NCBI RefSeq assembly: GCF_015356855.1
Contig: NZ_ARXR01000001.1
Location: 62,001-126,000 of the forward strand
Direction: 5' to 3'
Length of the DNA: 64,000 nt
Origin: Alloalcanivorax venustensis ISO4
GTDB lineage: Bacteria; Pseudomonadota; Gammaproteobacteria; Pseudomonadales; Alcanivoracaceae
In this document: one piece after another, positions 1 through 8,554 of the stretch
Layout of the letters: every line of letters starts with the position of its first letter
Numbering within the stretch: the first letter of the stretch is position 1
The notes under the pieces: generated by a model
Database searches by the model: none
Told to the model about the DNA's origin: nothing
The model's input: only the letters and a program-made list of their open reading frames with translations
Translations under genes and position numbers: made by a program

Positions 1-284
1 GTGCCGTTGGCGATGCCGTCGGACACGGTGATGGTGTTGAAGATCACGCTCTTGCCGCCGGCGGCGTCGGCGCCCCGGCCGGCTTCGTCCGCCAGGGTGT
101 TGATGTGCATGTTGCACGGCGTCACCCGGCTCCAGGTGGACGCGATGCCCACCTGCGGCTTGGTGAAATCCTCGTCGGTGAAACCGGTGGCGCGCAGCAT
201 GGAGCGGCTGGGTGCCTTGCCCACGCCGTCCACGACCGGGGCGGAATAACGGCGGCGGGGATCGGAAGCGTGGTCGTCGGTCAT
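1..284 (-). CDS. ilvD: Dihydroxy-acid dehydratase, N-terminal part (cut by window edge)
   Basis: Only the first 94 or so codons are inside the window; the gene runs off the left edge. IlvD dehydrates 2,3-dihydroxy-carboxylates to 2-oxo acids in valine, leucine and isoleucine synthesis and carries an Fe-S cluster. The visible residues fit the family start closely: [12 protein letters not shown], then [15 protein letters not shown], then VTPCNMHIN, where the Cys is a cluster ligand in characterised enzymes. The start is the ATG at 284, preceded by AGGAGA about six bases upstream. No neighbour on this side tells more about regulation. Confidence 0.93.
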   Translation of the reverse strand, partial: MTDDHASDPRRRYSAPVVDGVGKAPSRSMLRATGFTDEDFTKPQVGIASTWSRVTPCNMHINTLADEAGRGADAAGGKSVIFNTITVSDGIANG

Positions 285-504
285 CGGATTTCTCCTGTCG
301 GCAAAGCGGAAACGGGTGGCGAAGCAGCATACCAGTGATCCCGCTGTTACACAGCGCCACATAAACCCAAGCTTCGTCACCGATTCGCACCATCGTGCCA
401 ACAGTGGCCGGCGCCGCCACTGGGTAACCTTGCATAGACAAACAACTGACTAGCCCAGGCCGGTCGGCTTCCCCATTAATCCAATAATGCCAGGGGACAC
501 CAGC

Positions 505-2496
505 ATGCTTCTTCTTCGCCACGCGGGGCAGCACCTTCCGCTGCCCGTTCTGTTTTTCCTGACCCTCTTCGCGCTCGCCGGTTGCGGCGGTGGCGGCAGC
601 GACAGCGCCGGACCCGGCCCGCAAACGGCGAACGCCGGCGACCCGGAGGCACCGGCGCCGACCACACCGCCGGCGCCGGAGCCCGAACCGGAACCGCAGC
701 CCGAGCCGGTGAATCTGACCTGGGACGCGCCCTATGAGCGCCCCGAGGAATACCCCGGCACCGTGGACCTGCCCCAGCAGTTGATCACCCTGCGCGACGG
801 CATCCGGCTGTCGGCCACGGTGACGCTGCCCGCCGACGAAAACGGCGAGCCCGCCGACGGTCCCTTCCCGGTGGTGGCCACCTTCACCGGCTACAACCAG
901 TTCCTGGGCGCCATCGGCGCCGCCGACCCCTATCTGGTGAAGCGCGGCTACGCCTACATCATTGTCGATATGCGCGGCACCGGCGCCTCCGAGGGCACCT
1001 GGCAGGCGTTCAGCGAGGTGGACCATCAGGACATCGGCGAGCTGCTCGACTACATCGACGACCAGCCCTGGAGCAACGGCACCCTCGGCATGAACGGTGC
1101 CTCCTACATGGGCATCACCGGGCTGCTGGCCGGCGCCCAGCGCCCGGACGGCGTGGACGCCGTGTTCGCCATCGTGCCGATGGGCGACGCCTACCGGGAC
1201 ATCGTGTTCAGCGGCGGCCAGATCAACGCCGGCTTTATTCCGCTGTGGGTGGCGCTGGTCACCGGCCTGGGCATCATTCCCACGCCGGTGGGGCTGGAGA
1301 ACGACGAGCCCGGTTACTACCTGAACACCCTGCTGGATCATCTCACCGGCACCCTCACCGAGTTCCCGGTGCCGGTGGTGGGCGGCGCGCTGATCGGTGA
1401 CGACAACAAGTACGACAACGATTTCTGGCGCCAGCGCTCGCCGCTGGAACAGATCGACAAGATCACCGCGCCCACCTTCGTGGTCGGCGGCCTGCGCGAT
1501 ATTTTCCAGCGCGGCGAGCCGTTGATTTATGAAGGGCTCAAGAACAACGGCACCACCAGCAAGCTGCTGATCGGTCCCTGGGAACACCTGGACGGTTCAT
1601 CCGGCGCCGGGCTGCCGGCGGACGGCGTGCCGGCCCTGGCCAACATCCGTCTGGCCTGGTTCGACCAATACCTGAAAGGCATGGACACCGGCGCCGGCGA
1701 CTACCCACCGGTAACCCAGTACTACACCGGCGCGGAGCGCTACATCACCGCCGCCGACTGGCCGCACCCGCAAGCGCACGCCGAAGTGTTTTATCTGCAT
1801 GGCAAGCCGGGCCTGCCGCTGTTCGGCGAGATCAATCGGGAGGCGCCCACCGGCAACCGCCGCACCTCGCTGCTGCAAACTCCGGTGAACGGGCTGTGCT
1901 CCGCCAGCGCCAGCCAATGGACCGCCGGCGTGCTGGGCCTGATCACGTCGCCGTGCAAGGAACAGAACAACGTCACCGAGCTGTTGGAAGCGGTCTACAC
2001 CAGCGAGCCCATGGAAGAGGATATGGCCATCAACGGCCCGATCGGCGGCCAGATCTGGGCCTCCACCACGGCACTGGACAGCAATGTGGTGGTGCGGGTC
2101 AGCGTCGTGGACCCCAACGGCCTGTCCCGGGAGCTGACCAACGGCATTCAGATGGCCTCGATGAGCGACTTCAACGCCACCCGATCGCGCTTCATGGACG
2201 GTAAACTGATCCAGCCCTGGCACCCGTTCACGGCGGCATCGCAGCAGCCGGTGGGCCCGCTGCGGCCGTTCCGCGCCGACGTGGAGGTGTTCCCCACCAG
2301 CGCGGTGATCCCCGCCGGCCACCGGCTGCGCATCAGCGTCGGCGCCAGCGACCTGCCCCACGGGCTGAGCCCGCTGCCGGACCTGCTGCAAGGGCTGCTC
2401 GGCCTGCTCACGGTGTACAGCACGCCGGCGATGCCGTCGCGGGTGAATATCCCGCTGGTGCCGACATCGGCGCTGGGCGAACCGGCCACGACCTGA
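505..2496 (+). CDS. CocE/NonD (peptidase S15-like) hydrolase, lipoprotein
   Basis: An alpha/beta hydrolase of the CocE/X-Pro dipeptidyl-peptidase S15 class, 663 aa. These enzymes cleave esters or amides; the substrate cannot be read from sequence. The N-terminus is a lipoprotein signal with lipobox LAGC followed by a Gly/Ser run and a Pro/Glu-rich linker, so the protein should be anchored in the outer membrane or face the periplasm. The nucleophile motif GASYMG places Ser200; Asp332 (GGLRD) and His361 (PWEHLDG) complete a plausible triad. The C-terminal third is the beta-rich jelly-roll typical of the family. The ATG at 505 is chosen because AGGGGA lies seven bases upstream; an ATG at 487 has no such site. 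It is not obviously in an operon. Confidence 0.85.
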   Translation: MLLLRHAGQHLPLPVLFFLTLFALAGCGGGGSDSAGPGPQTANAGDPEAPAPTTPPAPEPEPEPQPEPVNLTWDAPYERPEEYPGTVDLPQQLITLRDGIRLSATVTLPADENGEPADGPFPVVATFTGYNQFLGAIGAADPYLVKRGYAYIIVDMRGTGASEGTWQAFSEVDHQDIGELLDYIDDQPWSNGTLGMNGASYMGITGLLAGAQRPDGVDAVFAIVPMGDAYRDIVFSGGQINAGFIPLWVALVTGLGIIPTPVGLENDEPGYYLNTLLDHLTGTLTEFPVPVVGGALIGDDNKYDNDFWRQRSPLEQIDKITAPTFVVGGLRDIFQRGEPLIYEGLKNNGTTSKLLIGPWEHLDGSSGAGLPADGVPALANIRLAWFDQYLKGMDTGAGDYPPVTQYYTGAERYITAADWPHPQAHAEVFYLHGKPGLPLFGEINREAPTGNRRTSLLQTPVNGLCSASASQWTAGVLGLITSPCKEQNNVTELLEAVYTSEPMEEDMAINGPIGGQIWASTTALDSNVVVRVSVVDPNGLSRELTNGIQMASMSDFNATRSRFMDGKLIQPWHPFTAASQQPVGPLRPFRADVEVFPTSAVIPAGHRLRISVGASDLPHGLSPLPDLLQGLLGLLTVYSTPAMPSRVNIPLVPTSALGEPATT

Positions 2497-2500
2497 GTCC

Positions 2501-3367
2501 TCAGTCAGCCGGGCCGGCCATGGACGCCAACAGCGCGCGTTCACCGGCGCCGCTGCCGCGTTGACGATGGTGCAGCCGATACAACGGTCGCACCAGCCGG
2601 GACTGCGCCCCCGGCACCGTTTTCAGCCGACCGTCGCGCAGTGCGGCGGCGGCCGCCACCTCACTGACGTAACCGACCCCGGCGCCGGCCAGAATCGCCT
2701 GGCGGACCGCCTCGCCACTGCCCAACTGCAGCACCCGCTGCGCCGGCGGGAAGGCATCCGCCAAACGCTGCTCAATCACGTTACGGGTTCCCGACCCCGG
2801 CTCACGCATGACCCAGGCCCAGCGCGACGGATCGTCGCCCAACGCCGCTTGCCGGTCGGCAGCCACCACCCGCAACAGAACGTCGTCGTGCCAGCGATGC
2901 ACACTCAACAGCCGGTGCGACACCGGTCCCTCCACAAACGCGAGATCCACCGCCATATCCAACAACAGACGTACCGCCGCATCGGTGTTGACCACCTGCA
3001 TGTCGACACGGGCATCCGGATGCCGTTGACGGAAAGCCGCCAAACGCGCCGGCAGGTAATAGCTGCCAAGGGTATGCGTGGCCGCCAGGGATACTTCCAG
3101 CACCGGCGCCTGGAACAGGGTCTCGCAACGGGTGGCCTGGGCCAGCAAAGCCCGCGCTTCCGGCAACAGTTGCCGGCCCGCCGCATTGATACGCAGTCCG
3201 CGCCCGACCCGGTCGAACAGGGCGGTATCCAAACGGGCCTCCAGACCCGCCAGCGCCTGACTCACCGCCGGCTGCGTGAGTGCCACCGCCTCGGCGGCGG
3301 CGGCCACGCTGCCGGTTTCCGCCACGGCCAGAAACAGCCGCCATTGTCTTAAGGTCGTGTCATTCAT
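2501..3367 (-). CDS. LysR-family regulator next to yeiH (YeiE-like)
   Basis: A 288-aa LysR-type transcriptional regulator. Residues 1-60 hold the winged helix-turn-helix (LTQPAVSQALAGLEARL is the recognition region); the rest is the periplasmic-binding-protein-like effector domain. It is divergent from a YeiH-family membrane protein, the same pairing as yeiE/yeiH in enterics, so it probably controls that gene and itself. The 93-base gap is strikingly AT-rich and contains a dyad. I see no good ribosome binding site before the ATG at 3367. The effector is unknown. Confidence 0.85.
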   Translation of the reverse strand: MNDTTLRQWRLFLAVAETGSVAAAAEAVALTQPAVSQALAGLEARLDTALFDRVGRGLRINAAGRQLLPEARALLAQATRCETLFQAPVLEVSLAATHTLGSYYLPARLAAFRQRHPDARVDMQVVNTDAAVRLLLDMAVDLAFVEGPVSHRLLSVHRWHDDVLLRVVAADRQAALGDDPSRWAWVMREPGSGTRNVIEQRLADAFPPAQRVLQLGSGEAVRQAILAGAGVGYVSEVAAAAALRDGRLKTVPGAQSRLVRPLYRLHHRQRGSGAGERALLASMAGPAD

Positions 3368-3376
3368 AAGTTTATT

Positions 3377-3390
3377 TTAGTTATATCTAA
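3377..3390. promoter_or_regulatory. Candidate LysR operator in the divergent yeiE/yeiH-like gap
   Basis: TTAG-N6-CTAA dyad with a T-N11-A core, inside a run of about 45 AT-rich bases between the divergent LysR gene and the YeiH-family gene. Shape and location fit a LysR autoregulatory site. This is inference only. Confidence 0.35.
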
Positions 3391-3460
3391 ATAATTATTA
3401 AATATATTAATTTCCGGCCGGCTCGCATAGTGCCTCCCTGACATCGCTACGGAGGCCCTG

Positions 3461-4498
3461 ATGACATCACCGATCACACTCCCCGCGGCGCGGCGCCTGC
3501 CGTTCGCACTGCTGATACCGGCCTGCGCCGCCCTCGCCGCCGCCATCGCGGGCACCGCCTGGGCCAGCGCCCTGGGGCTAAGCACCCTGGCACTGGCGCT
3601 GCTCGGCGGTTTGCTGCTCACCCAGGGACTGCCGGCACGCTGGCGCGAAGCCGGCGCCCCGGCCTTGAGCTGGTTCAAGGGGCCGGTGCTGAAAACCGCC
3701 ATCGTCCTGTACGGTTTGCGCATTCCGCTAACGGCGGTGGCCGACCTCGGCCCGCGCATCGTGGCACTCAACGCCGGCCAGGTAATCGTCAGTCTGTTAC
3801 TCGCCGCCTGGCTGGGACGCCGGCTGGGCATGACCCGTCCGGCGGCGCTGCTGATCGGTGCCGGCAACGGCATTTGCGGCGCCGCCGCGGTGCTGGCGGC
3901 GGAACCGGTGCTACGTGGTCGCGACCGGGATACCGCGATGGCGGTGGCGGCGGTGGTGATTTTCGGCACCCTCAATATGTTGTTGCTGCCGATCCTGTTC
4001 CACCAATGGCCCACACTGCTCGGCGAGCCGGCACAATACGCCGTGCTCACCGGCACCACGGTGCAGGAGGTGGCGCAAGTATTGGTGGCGGCCCAGGCCA
4101 TGTCGCCCACCCTGGTGGACCAGGCACTGTTGGTGAAAATGGTACGCGTGATGATGCTGGCACCGGCGTTGTTGGCGCTGGCGGCGTGGCGCCCGAGCGG
4201 CGACGTAGCGGCGACCACGAACGCCGCCCCTCGCCCGCGCATCGGCGTACCGCCGTTCGCCCTGCTGTTCGTCGCCGCGCTGCTGGTCAACGGCCTGGGC
4301 CTGGTGCCCAACGCCGTGGCGGCCCCACTGGCCATTCTGGATGACGCCTTGCTGGCGCTGGCCATGGCGGCCCTGGGACTGAGCACCCACGCCGGCCTGT
4401 TGCGTCAGGCCGGCTGGCGCCCGCTGGCGCTCGGCGCGGTACTGTCGCTGGCCACCCTGAGCATCGCGGCGCTGGCCCTGCGCGCCGGGTTCCATTAA
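3461..4498 (+). CDS. YeiH/UPF0324 family membrane protein (putative sulfate-type exporter)
   Basis: A 345-aa protein with about ten predicted transmembrane segments, of the UPF0324/YeiH family. The family hallmark is visible in the middle: LIGAGNGICGAAAVLA followed by AMAVAAVVIFGTLNMLLLP. Members are annotated as putative sulfate or sulfonate-related exporters; direct proof of substrate is sparse. The ATG at 3461 has GGAGG five bases upstream. It is divergent from the LysR gene at 2501-3367, which is the likely regulator. Confidence 0.85.
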   Translation: MTSPITLPAARRLPFALLIPACAALAAAIAGTAWASALGLSTLALALLGGLLLTQGLPARWREAGAPALSWFKGPVLKTAIVLYGLRIPLTAVADLGPRIVALNAGQVIVSLLLAAWLGRRLGMTRPAALLIGAGNGICGAAAVLAAEPVLRGRDRDTAMAVAAVVIFGTLNMLLLPILFHQWPTLLGEPAQYAVLTGTTVQEVAQVLVAAQAMSPTLVDQALLVKMVRVMMLAPALLALAAWRPSGDVAATTNAAPRPRIGVPPFALLFVAALLVNGLGLVPNAVAAPLAILDDALLALAMAALGLSTHAGLLRQAGWRPLALGAVLSLATLSIAALALRAGFH

Positions 4499-4591
4499 TG
4501 GCGCCAATCGCGACGATAAACGAAATGCGTTCTATTGTTCACCACGGTTTGCGATACTCCCCGCCCCCTGTTCCCCGGCCCGGAGACCATC

Positions 4592-5785
4592 ATGTCCGCC
4601 CTGCCCAGTGCCGCCCCGGCACGTCACCCTCGTCTCGCCGAACTGGCTCTGGCACTGGGCGGCTTCGCCATCGGCACCACCGAATTCGTAATCATGGGGC
4701 TGATGAACCGCATCGCCACGGATCTGTCGGTGGACCCGCAACACGTGGGCTATGCGATCAGCAGCTATGCCCTGGGCGTGGTGGTCGGGGCACCGCTGAT
4801 CTCCTGTCTGGCGGCGAAGGTACCCAAGCGGCAATTACTGATCGTGTTGATGCTGGTATTCGCCCTGGGCAATCTGGCCAGCGCGCTGGCGCCGGGATTC
4901 TGGTCTTTCGTCGGCCTGCGCTTTATCGCCGGGCTGCCCCACGGCGCCTATTTCGGCGTGGCGGCGCTGGTGGCCGCCGCCGCGGTGCCCTCGGATCAGC
5001 GTGCCCGGGCGGTGGCCCGGGTGATGATGGGCCTGACCGTGGCGATCCTGCTGGGCGCGCCGCTGGGCACCTGGGCCGGCAACCAGTTCGGCTGGCCGGT
5101 GGCGTTCGCCGCCGTGGGCGGCATCGCCCTCGCCACCGCGCTGATGGTGCGTCTGTTCGTACCCTTCGTGCCCCGCGACCCGGACGCCAGCCCGCTGCGC
5201 GAGCTGGGCGCGCTGGTCAACCAGCAGGTACTGTTCACCCTGGGCATCGCCAGCATCGGCTTCGGCGGCATGTTCGCGGTGTTCAGCTACGTGATGCCGA
5301 CGCTCACCCAGCAGGCCGGCATGGCGGAATCCCTGGGGCCGGTGGTGCTGGCGATCTTCGGCGTGGGCACCATCATCGGCACCCTGGTGGGCGCGCGGGT
5401 GGCGGACTGGAACCTGCTCAAGGCGATTCCGCTGATTCTGATCTGGTGTCTGGTGGTGCAGGCGCTGTTTTTCGTGGCCGCCAACCAGGTGTGGGCGGGG
5501 CTGCTGTTCGTCGCCCTGGTGGGCACCAGCATGGCCCTGGGCCCGACCATTCAGACCCGGCTGATGGACGTGGCCGGCAACGCCCAGACCATGGCCGCGT
5601 CGCTCAACCACGCCGCCTTCAACATGGCCAATGCGCTGGGCGCCTGGCTGGCCGGCGTGGTGATCGCCCAGGGCGTACCCTGGTCCAGCAGCGGCCTGGT
5701 GGGGGCGGCGCTGGCCGCCGGCGGGCTGCTGATCTTCTTCGCCGGCCGCGCCCTGGAGCCGGCGCCGGCGGAATGCCCGGACTGA
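4592..5785 (+). CDS. MFS transporter, DHA1 (AraJ/sugar-efflux type)
   Basis: A 397-aa twelve-helix major facilitator of the drug:H+ antiporter-1 class, close to AraJ/YdhP-like exporters. Visible family features are the opening helix GGFAIGTTEFVIMGLM, the loop 2-3 motif around AAKVPKRQLL, and the helix 4 motif LRFIAGLPHGAYFGV. The start at 4592 has GGAG six bases upstream; an in-frame TTG at 4535 would add 19 residues without a ribosome site. Substrate unknown. It ends two bases before the convergent envZ-like gene. Confidence 0.83.
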   Translation: MSALPSAAPARHPRLAELALALGGFAIGTTEFVIMGLMNRIATDLSVDPQHVGYAISSYALGVVVGAPLISCLAAKVPKRQLLIVLMLVFALGNLASALAPGFWSFVGLRFIAGLPHGAYFGVAALVAAAAVPSDQRARAVARVMMGLTVAILLGAPLGTWAGNQFGWPVAFAAVGGIALATALMVRLFVPFVPRDPDASPLRELGALVNQQVLFTLGIASIGFGGMFAVFSYVMPTLTQQAGMAESLGPVVLAIFGVGTIIGTLVGARVADWNLLKAIPLILIWCLVVQALFFVAANQVWAGLLFVALVGTSMALGPTIQTRLMDVAGNAQTMAASLNHAAFNMANALGAWLAGVVIAQGVPWSSSGLVGAALAAGGLLIFFAGRALEPAPAECPD

Positions 5786-5786
5786 G

Positions 5787-7103
5787 CTAGCGCACCCCGG
5801 CGGAGAGCGTCTCCGGCTGCACCAGCTGCCCGGTGAGCGGGAAGCGGATGGTCACCCGCAGGCCGCCGTGAGGGTGGTTGTCCAATGCCATCTCACCGTG
5901 GTGCATGTCGACGATGCGCTTGACGATGGCCAGCCCCAGACCGCTGCCGCTCAGGGTGCGCGCCTTCTCGCCCCGGGAGAACGGCTGCAGCAGTAAGGGG
6001 ATATCCTCCTCGCGCACGCCCTTGCCGTGGTCGCGCACCACCAGCACCAGGGCGTTGTCGTCCAGGGCGGTGTCGATCTCCACCGGCGCGGCGCCGTACT
6101 TGAGCGCGTTGGTGATCAGGTTGGAAAGCATGCGCTTGACGGTGAGCCGCTTGAGCATCAGCCGGGGCAGGTCTTTTTGCCGGATGCGCAGCTGCTCCCC
6201 GGGGTACTTGGCGGCCACCTCGTCGATCAGGTCATTGAGGTTTTCGTAGTCGGGCTGCTCGTCGGCGCCGTCGCGGATAAACGAAATGAACTGATCGAGA
6301 ATCGCGTCCATGTCCTCGATGTCGGCGATGATGCCCTGGGACATCTCCTCGTCGTTGAGGAATTCCGCCGACAACCGCAGCCGGGTCAGCGGCGTGCGCA
6401 GATCGTGGGACACCCCGGCCAACAGCAGGGCGCGGTCGCGCTGGGACTGCTGCAGCTGGCTGGTCATGCGGTTGAAGGCGCGGTTCACCGCCTGGATCTC
6501 GGTGGGGCCGAGGCTGTCGTCGAGCACCGGCACGGCTTCACCGCGTCCCACCTTGAGCGCCACCCGCGCCAGCCGCCGCAGCGGCCGGTTGAGGCTGCGC
6601 GCGATCAGCAGACCGCCGATCACCGCCAGCAGCGGCACCGTCACACCCCAGCCCAGCAGCAGGTAGCGGTCGTAGTCGCGGAAGAACGCCATCGGCACCC
6701 GCAGCCAGCGGTCGCCGAACGACGGCGCGGTGACCCACAGCACCGGCTGGCGCTCGTCTTCCAGGCGCACGGTGGCGGCCTCGCCGAGCAGCTCGGAGAC
6801 TTCGTCGCGGAACCGCTCCACCACCGGGCGCGACAGAATCAGGCTTTCCGGGCGGCGCAGCTCCGGCGGCGTGCCGGCGTTAATGCCGGTGGTCTCGCCC
6901 AACCGCCGTGACAGGCTGGCGTCGCCCTCGCTCTGGAACACCAGCTCCGCCTGCAGGGCGGTCAGGCGGGCGTACTCCCGGATGCCCGGCAGATAGGCGT
7001 TGCGGGCGAAGAACCACAGGGTGATGCCCTGGCTGAGGCCGATCACCAGACCGATGATCAGCGCCGAGCGGGCGAACGAGCTTTTGGGCAGGAAGTTGGG
7101 CAT
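5787..7103 (-). CDS. envZ: Sensor histidine kinase, EnvZ/AmgS type
   Basis: A 438-aa membrane histidine kinase. TM1 is at about 12-33, the periplasmic domain at 34-146, TM2 at 147-168, and HAMP at 170-222. The phosphoacceptor His233 lies in GVSHDLRTPL, and the ATPase has NLITNALKYG and GSGLGLAIV boxes. It is encoded 23 bases after the OmpR-type regulator, so the two form one operon. Placement close to tex and gshA matches amgRS of Pseudomonas aeruginosa, a pair that responds to envelope stress and misfolded membrane protein; the sequence cannot separate the EnvZ and AmgS roles. The symbol follows the protein family. Confidence 0.9.
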   Translation of the reverse strand: MPNFLPKSSFARSALIIGLVIGLSQGITLWFFARNAYLPGIREYARLTALQAELVFQSEGDASLSRRLGETTGINAGTPPELRRPESLILSRPVVERFRDEVSELLGEAATVRLEDERQPVLWVTAPSFGDRWLRVPMAFFRDYDRYLLLGWGVTVPLLAVIGGLLIARSLNRPLRRLARVALKVGRGEAVPVLDDSLGPTEIQAVNRAFNRMTSQLQQSQRDRALLLAGVSHDLRTPLTRLRLSAEFLNDEEMSQGIIADIEDMDAILDQFISFIRDGADEQPDYENLNDLIDEVAAKYPGEQLRIRQKDLPRLMLKRLTVKRMLSNLITNALKYGAAPVEIDTALDDNALVLVVRDHGKGVREEDIPLLLQPFSRGEKARTLSGSGLGLAIVKRIVDMHHGEMALDNHPHGGLRVTIRFPLTGQLVQPETLSAGVR

Positions 7104-7126
7104 GGAGGGATTCTACCCGCCGGCGT

Positions 7127-7837
7127 TCAGTCCGGCACGAACACATAGCCCACGCCCCAGACGGTCTGGATATAGCGCGGTTTAGACGGGTCGTCCTCGA
7201 GCAGGCGGCGCAGGCGCGACACCTGCACGTCGATGGAGCGTTCCATGGCGGACCATTCTCGGCCCCGGGCCAGGCTCATCAGCTTGTCGCGGGTGAGCGG
7301 TTCCCGCTCGTTCTGCACCAGCGCCTTGAGCACCGCGAACTCGCCGGTGGTGAGCGGCTGCGGCTCGCCCTCGCGGGCCAGGGTGCGGTTGCCCAGGTCC
7401 AGGCTCCAGGGGCCGAAGCGCACCACCGATTCGTCCTTGCTGGGGGCGCCGGGCACTTCCCGCACATGGCGGCGCAGGACGGCGCGAATGCGGGCGCTGA
7501 GCTCCTTGGGGTTGAACGGCTTGGGCAGGTAGTCGTCGGCGCCGGCGTCCAGGCCCTCGATGCGTTCCGCGTCGTCGCCCTTGGCGGTGAGCATGATGAT
7601 CGGCAGGCGGTTGTCGTCGTCGCGCAGGCGGCGGCAGATCGACAGGCCGTCCTCGCCGGGCAGCATCAGGTCCAGCACCATCAGCGAATAGATCTCGCGG
7701 GACAGCGCCCGGTCCATCTGGTCGGCGTCGGCCACCGCCTTGACGGCGTAGCCCTGCTCTTCCAGGAACCGTTGCAGCAGACCGCGCAGGCGGGCGTCAT
7801 CGTCCACCACCAGAATCTTTTCCACTTGTTCGCTCAT
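7127..7837 (-). CDS. ompR: Response regulator, OmpR/AmgR type
   Basis: A 236-aa OmpR-class response regulator, upstream partner of the EnvZ-type kinase. The receiver domain has the acidic pocket VDDDAR, the phosphoacceptor Asp56 (LMVLDLMLP), the LTAKGDD switch Thr and the YLPKPF Lys. The C-terminal winged helix ends with the usual YIQTVWGVGYVF. The ATG at 7837 has GAGGAG four bases upstream; an open frame continues upstream to 8080 but has no family similarity. It would bind DNA and control envelope genes on phosphorylation by its partner. Confidence 0.92.
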   Translation of the reverse strand: MSEQVEKILVVDDDARLRGLLQRFLEEQGYAVKAVADADQMDRALSREIYSLMVLDLMLPGEDGLSICRRLRDDDNRLPIIMLTAKGDDAERIEGLDAGADDYLPKPFNPKELSARIRAVLRRHVREVPGAPSKDESVVRFGPWSLDLGNRTLAREGEPQPLTTGEFAVLKALVQNEREPLTRDKLMSLARGREWSAMERSIDVQVSRLRRLLEDDPSKPRYIQTVWGVGYVFVPD

Positions 7838-8049
7838 GGTGCTCCTCGCCGAAAGGACTACGGGAATGGATCCCGGAGGCCCGGTGTACCCGCCGCGCGT
7901 CCGGCAGGCAAATCTGGATTGTATAGAAAGATTACCGGCCGCCGCGAACCGGTGACGCCATGCGGCGCTTGGTGGCGGAACGGATCGGCTTACCTTTGCC
8001 CCCGGGCCTGCTATCATGCGCCCGCCGATGGGTTCCGAAGGAGACAAAG

Positions 8050-8412
8050 ATGGCCAAGATTCTCGTGGTGGACGACTCACCCACGCAACTGACCAACCTG
8101 GTCAAGATGGTGGAAAATCAGGGGCACGAGGCAATCACCGCCAGCAACGGCCTGGAGGGCATCGAACAGGCCCGTGCGCAGAAGCCGGACCTGATCCTGA
8201 TGGACGTGGTGATGCCGGAGCTGAACGGCTTCCAGGCCACCCGCAAGATCAATAAGGACGCCGAGCTGGGCGGGATTCCGGTGATTCTGGTCACCACCAA
8301 GGACCAGGAAACCGACAAAGTCTGGGGTGAGCGCCAGGGCGCCGCCGGCTACATCGTCAAGCCGGCCCAGGAGCCGGAACTGGCGGCGATGATCAAGCGC
8401 GTGCTGGGCTGA
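8050..8412 (+). CDS. pilH: Stand-alone receiver protein, PilH/CheY-like
   Basis: A 120-aa single-domain response regulator. Acidic pocket VDDSPTQ, phosphoacceptor Asp52 (LMDVVMP), the sequence NGFQATRKINKDAE and the stretch VTTKDQETDKVWGERQGA are closely PilH-like. PilH works with PilG in the Chp chemosensory system that controls type IV pilus twitching. Here it is alone: no pilG, pilI, pilJ or chpA is next to it, so the assignment rests on sequence alone. AAGGAG lies just upstream of the start. It is divergent from ompR. Confidence 0.75.
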   Translation: MAKILVVDDSPTQLTNLVKMVENQGHEAITASNGLEGIEQARAQKPDLILMDVVMPELNGFQATRKINKDAELGGIPVILVTTKDQETDKVWGERQGAAGYIVKPAQEPELAAMIKRVLG

Positions 8413-8464
8413 AGCCCGGCGCTCCCCGCAGCAACCATAGCCCGCCCCGTCACGTCAATCTATG

Positions 8465-8499
8465 AACGGCCGGAGTCATTCCCTATGATTCCGGTCGTT
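8465..8499 (+). terminator. Long hairpin after pilH-like gene
   Basis: A nearly perfect 15-bp stem: AACGGCCGGA plus GTCAT pairs with ATGAT plus TCCGGTCGTT, with two G-T pairs and a TCCCT loop. A short T-rich tail follows. It lies between the pilH-like gene and tex and probably ends the first transcript. Confidence 0.55.
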
Positions 8500-8554
8500 T
8501 CGTTATAAAGCGGCGCCATACCGCGCGCGCCGCCGTGCAAGCCAGGACTCTTCC